DNA of 64,000 nt. Source: an uncultured Oscillospiraceae bacterium (GTDB lineage Bacteria > Bacillota > Clostridia > Oscillospirales > Ruminococcaceae). This document shows positions 59,964 to 64,000 of this stretch, one piece after another. The stretch is taken from NCBI GenBank assembly GCA_910577365.1, contig CAJTMU010000006.1:10758-74757 (forward strand), read 5' to 3'. The notes beneath the pieces are model-generated. The model made no database searches. It was not told where the DNA came from and was given only the letters and a program-made list of their open reading frames with translations. Numbering within the stretch: position 1 is the first letter of the stretch; the number at the start of each line of letters is the position of its first letter. The position numbers and the translations under genes were made by a program.

Positions 59964-60062
59964 AATCGCAGAGCGATAATATATCGTATATATTTTCGTA
60001 TTTCCTAAAGGCTTTTCCTGCTCATCGGGCAGAGAATATGTTTACGAAAGGATCATTGAATT

Positions 60063-60752
60063 ATGGCTAGGAAATCCATGAAAACGGCAGAACCTAAAAC
60101 CGAGTCGGCAAAAACCGCACCGATAACTGCGCCCGCCGTAAAGGAAGAGATCAAGACCGAAGCCGCGCCTGTTAAGGAGGCTCAGGTTAAGGAAGCTGTA
60201 AAGACGGCAAAGGAAACGCCTGCCGAAAAGAAGCCCGCTGCGGCAAAAAAGCCGACTGCCAAGAAGACGGGAGATAAGCCCGCTGCCAAAAAGACTGCCG
60301 CTAAGACCGCAAAGGCTGTGAAGCCCGAAACAAAAACAGCGGCAAAGCCGGCAGCAAAAACGGCCAAAACTGTGGCTGCTGTTAAGACAGAGCCTGTGAC
60401 AAAAAGGGGAGGCAGAAAGCCCAAGGAGCTTACGGTTGAGGATTTATGCACCAAGATTGCGAAGAAAGCAACCAAGGCTAAAGCTGCTAAAATCAGCGGA
60501 ACTATCGCTGCTGAATTTAAAATTTACGGTTGGGAAAATAACAACGAAAATCACAAGTTTATTTATATTGAGATAAAGGACGGAAAGTTGACCGTTGCGC
60601 CTTATCAGTATGATGACTGCACATTGAAAGCGGATATTCCGCTTGCGGACATCGTAGCGTTTGCCGATGGCAAGCTAAAGCTTATGGACGCAAAAATTTA
60701 TGCGGCAGGAAATTTTGGCGACGCTTTGAAGCTCGCTTCTCTGTTTGAGTAA
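60063..60752 (+). CDS. SCP2-like domain protein with histone-H1-like N-terminal tail
   Basis: A 229-residue protein. The first ~120 residues are almost only Lys, Ala, Pro, Thr and Glu, with many AAKK, KTAAK and AKP repeats ending in KRGGRKPKE, an AT-hook-like core (GRKP); this is like eukaryotic H1 tails and bacterial HctB/AlgP proteins. Residues about 125-229 are a compact domain (KFIYIEIKDGKLTVAPYQY, DIVAFADGKLKLMDAKIYAA, FGDALKLASLF) that matches SCP2-like lipid-binding folds. The tail should bind DNA or RNA. The combination of lipid pocket and nucleic-acid tail is uncommon. Strong own promoter and terminator suggest abundant expression. Confidence 0.82.
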   Translation: MARKSMKTAEPKTESAKTAPITAPAVKEEIKTEAAPVKEAQVKEAVKTAKETPAEKKPAAAKKPTAKKTGDKPAAKKTAAKTAKAVKPETKTAAKPAAKTAKTVAAVKTEPVTKRGGRKPKELTVEDLCTKIAKKATKAKAAKISGTIAAEFKIYGWENNNENHKFIYIEIKDGKLTVAPYQYDDCTLKADIPLADIVAFADGKLKLMDAKIYAAGNFGDALKLASLFE

Positions 60753-60762
60753 AATGAAAGAC

Positions 60763-60793
60763 AAATCGCGCGGTTTTTATGACTGCGCGATTT
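60763..60793 (+). terminator. Terminator of the SCP2/H1-tail gene
   Basis: AAATCGCGC (60763-60771) pairs with GCGCGATTT (60785-60793). Confidence 0.75.
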
Positions 60794-60871
60794 CAGTCTA
60801 AAAACGGTTTTTTATGATCGGAAAATATTCTTTGCGGAAAATTCTTTTAAATAAACAGGATAAAAAATGAC

Positions 60872-60900
60872 TTGCAAAAAATCGACATTTATGTTATACT
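60872..60900 (+). promoter_or_regulatory. Promoter of the last operon
   Basis: TTGCAA (60872-60877), 17-bp spacer, TATACT (60895-60900). Confidence 0.7.
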
Positions 60901-60921
60901 TAAAAGAGCATTTATTTTTTG

Positions 60922-62223
60922 ATGATCAAAAGGGGTGTAAAAAAGATTTTGGGAAAAAAGATATCAAGAGGCATCGGGTACGTTGTGTGTGCGCTGCTGC
61001 TGATACTTTGCGCATTGCTTATTATTGTGTCGTCGCTTTTCGGTGCGAAGGGCATGGTGGATATTTTCGGATTTAATATATATATCGCCGAAACAAACGA
61101 GTTTGAGGCGGTCAGCGAGGGAAGCGCGGTCATTGTGAGGCGCTGTGAGGCATATGAGCTGGAGAAAGACAGTCTTATACTTTATATGAGCGGTGAAAAG
61201 CCCGCTCTGGGCTATATGGACGGTGCGGAAATGAAAGACGGGATTTATACCGTGACCGTTTCCGACAGTGAGGGGCAGCATTCCTTTGAAGAAACAGATC
61301 TTATCGGCAACGCAGATATCTCCAGCTTTGTTCTTGGCGCAATAATACGATTCTCTCAAACGGGATGGGGAATATGCATAATGGCTGTTTTGCCATGCCT
61401 TGCGCTTATTATATTTGATATTATTAGAGCGGCGGCTGCCAAGCTGCCGCCGCCTGAAGTTATTCCAAAGGTGAAGAACGAGCGTGAGGATACTGCGGCA
61501 TCGCCTGTGGAAATATCGGTCAAATCCGACGGCAGGGGCGCAATTTCGCGCAGAGGCTCGGCAATGCCCGCTTCGGGTGCGGACGGCGTATTGTTCAGCT
61601 ATTCAGGAAAGCAGCAGACTCCTGCCCGCGGAGATTCCCGTCCGGAGATAATTCCTCTTTCCAAGCCGATCGCTCCGCCTCAGAAAACAACAGAGCAGCT
61701 TCTGGAAAAATTTGCGGAAAGACGTAAGCCCAAGCCCGAACCGGTAAGGGAAGCGGCACCTCCGCGCCGTGAGGAGAGTGCTCATGTGCCTCCAAATATA
61801 CCCGAAACGCGCAGCGAGCAGGTTATTCCGGGTATTCCTGAAGCGCCCGCTGAGCGGGAAACCGCTCCTGTTAAAACAGCGGCGGCAAGGGGAACACATC
61901 CTCCGGTGGCTGCCCGCAGATATCTGGACAACGCAGTAGAGCTTCCAAAGGTCAGCGGCGCTACGGCAGAGATACCTGAGCTTCCCAAGAAGTCCAAAAA
62001 CGATGCTTTTTTTGCTCAGTCGCAGGTGCCTCAGATCGGGCGCAAGGCACATAAAGGGGCGATAAAGCAGGACGCGGACAGCTACAGCGGGAGGCGCAGC
62101 TCGGTGATACTCGCGCAGAAGAGCCGCAGTGAGCTTATTTCTGAGGACGATGATTCGTTTGATAAGGGTCGCTATGAGGTAGACGATATTCTGTCGGGAC
62201 TGGATAAGCGGAAAAAGAAGTAA
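60922..62223 (+). CDS. Two-helix membrane protein resembling an inactive SipW-type signal peptidase, with long disordered tail
   Basis: The start is uncertain (ATG 60922 used; only a weak AAAGAG upstream); about 433 residues. Helix 1 (VVCALLLILCALLIIVSSLF), an outside domain of ~110 residues, helix 2 (GICIMAVLPCLALIIFDII), then ~250 residues of Pro/Glu/Arg/Ser-rich disordered tail inside the cell. The outside domain has FGFNIYIAETNEFEAVSEGS and VIVRRCEAYELEKDSLI, which align by pattern with the FGYxxYVVLSGSMEPTIPxGS and VIVKKVDPEDLKVGDVI segments of SipW-type peptidases, but the catalytic SGSM is replaced by AETN. So it is probably not a peptidase. First gene of an operon with the ECF S component (1-bp gap). 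Confidence 0.65.
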   Translation: MIKRGVKKILGKKISRGIGYVVCALLLILCALLIIVSSLFGAKGMVDIFGFNIYIAETNEFEAVSEGSAVIVRRCEAYELEKDSLILYMSGEKPALGYMDGAEMKDGIYTVTVSDSEGQHSFEETDLIGNADISSFVLGAIIRFSQTGWGICIMAVLPCLALIIFDIIRAAAAKLPPPEVIPKVKNEREDTAASPVEISVKSDGRGAISRRGSAMPASGADGVLFSYSGKQQTPARGDSRPEIIPLSKPIAPPQKTTEQLLEKFAERRKPKPEPVREAAPPRREESAHVPPNIPETRSEQVIPGIPEAPAERETAPVKTAAARGTHPPVAARRYLDNAVELPKVSGATAEIPELPKKSKNDAFFAQSQVPQIGRKAHKGAIKQDADSYSGRRSSVILAQKSRSELISEDDDSFDKGRYEVDDILSGLDKRKKK

Positions 62224-62224
62224 T

Positions 62225-62923
62225 ATGAGCGGAAAAAAATCTGTAAAACGTTTTTTTAGCATAGCGGCACTGATTTCGGTGCCGCTTGCTGTGGTTCTTA
62301 CGGCGGCGGGGTTAAGGTGGGATATTGCTGCTGCGGCGGGCGCGGTGCTTTGCTGTGTTCCTTTTTTTCTTGTGTTTGAGAACCGCGCGCCTTCGGCGCG
62401 GGAACTGGTGCTTGTGGCGGTCATGACGGCATTTTCGGCGGCGGGGAGGTTTGTTTTCGCGCCGATACCGTTTTTTAAGCCCGTTTCGGCGATAGTGACG
62501 ATAGCTGCCATGTACTTCGGCGGACGGGCGGGGTTTATGATAGGAGCACTCTCGGCGGTTATCTCCAATATTTACTTCGGGCAGGGCGCGTGGACGCCGT
62601 TTCAGATGCTGTGCTGGGGGCTTATTGGGCTTGCGGCGGGATTGCTCAACAAAAAGGGAATGCTGGAAAAGACGGTGCCGCTTTGCGTTTACGGGGTTTT
62701 GTCGGGAGCGTTCTTTTCCGCGGTCATGGACGTATGGACGGCGCTGTCCGCGGAGGGCGGAGCATTCTCGCTTATGAGGTGGCTGGCGGCGCTGGCGGCT
62801 TCGCTGCCGATAACGGCAGTGTACTGTGTTTCCAACGCAGTTTTTCTGCTGGTTCTGCGCAAGCCGCTCGGCAAAAGGCTTGACAGGCTCAAAACCAAAT
62901 ACGGGGTGTTTGGCGGTTTATAA
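62225..62923 (+). CDS. ECF transporter S component (cobalamin/CbrT-like group)
   Basis: A 232-residue protein with two extra N-terminal helices and a six-helix S-component core. The signatures ARELVLVAVMTAFSAAGRF, FFKPVSAIVTIAAMYFGG and ISNIYFGQGAWTPFQMLCWG are those of the S-component group that includes CbrT (cobalamin). It needs a shared ECF module encoded elsewhere. The ATG is one base after the previous stop. Substrate: cobalamin or a related compound, by group only. Confidence 0.87.
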   Translation: MSGKKSVKRFFSIAALISVPLAVVLTAAGLRWDIAAAAGAVLCCVPFFLVFENRAPSARELVLVAVMTAFSAAGRFVFAPIPFFKPVSAIVTIAAMYFGGRAGFMIGALSAVISNIYFGQGAWTPFQMLCWGLIGLAAGLLNKKGMLEKTVPLCVYGVLSGAFFSAVMDVWTALSAEGGAFSLMRWLAALAASLPITAVYCVSNAVFLLVLRKPLGKRLDRLKTKYGVFGGL

Positions 62924-62972
62924 CTTGATTGTGCAGCTGCATTGTGTTTTGATTTTATTATTGGGTGGAGCT

Positions 62973-63695
62973 ATGAAGATATATAATGCTGGAAGCAGGG
63001 TAATGAATACATATATTTATAATGCTTTGGAAGGCTGCATAATGATTGATACGGGATATGAGCATAGCTTAAAAAATGTTGAGAAAAGGGCAAATAGGCA
63101 AGGCATTGCATTATCTAAGATTAAATATGTTTTTTTAACTCATGCACATGATGATCATGCGGGATTCTTAAATGAATTGTTGACAAAATACCCTGAAATA
63201 AAAGTAATTACAAGTGGTCAGGCTATGCCCGCACTTTTAAGGGGTCAAAATTCATTTTCCGGCGGTTGCAGCAGTTTGACAGCATTTGTCTTTTGTAAGT
63301 TAATGTGGCTGGTTGGTAAAGGGAAACATCTTTTTCCTGCGATTGATAAGCAGAATATTGACAGATTTATTGAAATATCATCCGAAAATCTATCGAATGT
63401 TGAAAGCGTATTACAGGGGAAAATTTTGTTTACACCGGGACATACTTCGGATTCTATATCTCTCAAAATAGGCAATAAAATCTTTTGCGGTGATGCAGCA
63501 ATGAATGGTTTGCCAAGTCTTAAAAGAATTACTATATGGATAGAAAATAAAAATGCGTTTTATAATTCATGGAATATATTGATTGATGAAAAAGCGGAAT
63601 GGATTTTTCCCGCACATGGGAAACCTTTTAGGCGAGAAGAGCTGAAAAAGTATATAAATTATATTCCCAAGATAAGGCTTTACAGATTAAAATAA
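62973..63695 (+). CDS. MBL-fold metallo-hydrolase
   Basis: The ATG at 62973 follows GGGTGGAG; the product is 240 residues. Metal ligands are in THAHDDHAG, TPGHTSDS, CGDAA and PAHGKP, a complete two-metal MBL site. Relatives include glyoxalase II, lactonases and RNases; the substrate is unknown. The gene is clearly more AT-rich than the ECF gene 50 bp before it (A/T in most third positions), so it may have been acquired separately. Confidence 0.9.
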   Translation: MKIYNAGSRVMNTYIYNALEGCIMIDTGYEHSLKNVEKRANRQGIALSKIKYVFLTHAHDDHAGFLNELLTKYPEIKVITSGQAMPALLRGQNSFSGGCSSLTAFVFCKLMWLVGKGKHLFPAIDKQNIDRFIEISSENLSNVESVLQGKILFTPGHTSDSISLKIGNKIFCGDAAMNGLPSLKRITIWIENKNAFYNSWNILIDEKAEWIFPAHGKPFRREELKKYINYIPKIRLYRLK

Positions 63696-63933
63696 AGCTG
63701 TGTAGCCGGTATGGTGTTACATAAGATATAAGCCGCCTTATTACATGGAATTTTTGTTTTGGTATAAAACCGTTAGATATTTATTGAAGCGGGGCGATTT
63801 TCTGATGAAGTAAACTCCTGTTGTATAAGTCTTCAGGATAACTTAAAATGCGGGGAAGGTATAATTTCATAGTACATTAACGCGGCTTTTACGGCATATA
63901 ATTCGGGTCAACGAGATATTTATAAAATGGGAC

Positions 63934-63962
63934 TTGTAAAATAAGCCAAAATATGTTATACT
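63934..63962 (+). promoter_or_regulatory. Promoter reading out of the window
   Basis: TTGTAA (63934-63939), 17-bp spacer, TATACT (63957-63962). It should serve a gene beyond 64000. From 63696 to 63933 no gene was seen. Confidence 0.6.
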
Positions 63963-64000
63963 AAAAAAGTATGATATAAAACGGCATAAAGCCGGACATG

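Noticed and set aside
61603..62568. 321-codon open frame on the minus strand
   Set aside because: Antisense to the end of the membrane protein and the ECF gene; composition is that of a reversed Pro/Glu-rich tail.

Overview
The window comes from a low-to-mid GC, probably spore-forming Clostridia, most like an anaerobic gut Ruminococcaceae/Oscillospirales bacterium. The reasons are a complete spoIIIAA-AH operon, near-consensus TTGACA-17-TATAAT promoters, strong Shine-Dalgarno sites, an L10 leader with an attenuator, many ECF-type uptake components and a PAS/hybrid kinase with an N-terminus typical of that group. Genus cannot be fixed from sequence reading alone. Genes lie on both strands in short operons, and most content is chromosomal housekeeping.

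Layout. 0-10 kb: tmcAL (partial) divergent from ackA, a membrane protein/DUF4097 pair, a YjbQ-like enzyme, and a GT2 + YfhO-like membrane pair. 9.7-17.8 kb: tRNA-Lys beside an integrase remnant, an unknown protein, feoB, a phage sigma-like factor, a fucose/arabinose-isomerase-like enzyme, cysK. 17.8-28.6 kb: a large lipoprotein behind phased TTACA repeats, rplJ-rplL with leader, a MATE pump, an ECF S component facing a MocR regulator, a radical-SAM protein, a VOC protein, rlmN. 28.6-35 kb: a second integrase remnant, four tRNA genes, then a two-gene unit encoding a SNF2-like ATPase and a sacsin-like GHKL ATPase. 35-42.7 kb: class II aldolase, rhamnulokinase-like kinase, and spoIIIA. 42.7-64 kb: thiN-mfd-small ORF-pth (minus strand), hybrid kinase, glyA-NADAR-methyltransferase, prs-rarA-DUF6881, an S1-domain protein, an SCP2 protein with a histone-H1-like tail, and a final operon (signal-peptidase-like membrane protein, ECF S component, MBL hydrolase).

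Three signals are not explained by ordinary genes. (1) A dispersed family of about 130-160-bp palindromic elements, at least eleven copies, keeps its outer arms and an apical GAAGCGNAG-like loop while the stem sequence changes on both sides together. (2) A related set of leaders ends in a purine-rich Shine-Dalgarno directly at the start codons of tmcAL, the GT2 gene, spoIIIAE and, more weakly, prs. (3) The SNF2-like/GHKL pair sits in a tRNA/integrase-remnant neighbourhood and is the best candidate here for an undescribed multi-gene system, possibly defence; no function is shown by the sequence itself.

Metabolic links: ackA (acetate/ATP), the isomerase at 15 kb with the aldolase and kinase at 35-37 kb (a dispersed deoxy-sugar route to DHAP and lactaldehyde), cysK and glyA (amino acids and one-carbon units), and prs (PRPP). 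Translation and repair are represented by tmcAL, rlmN, pth, rplJL, mfd and rarA.
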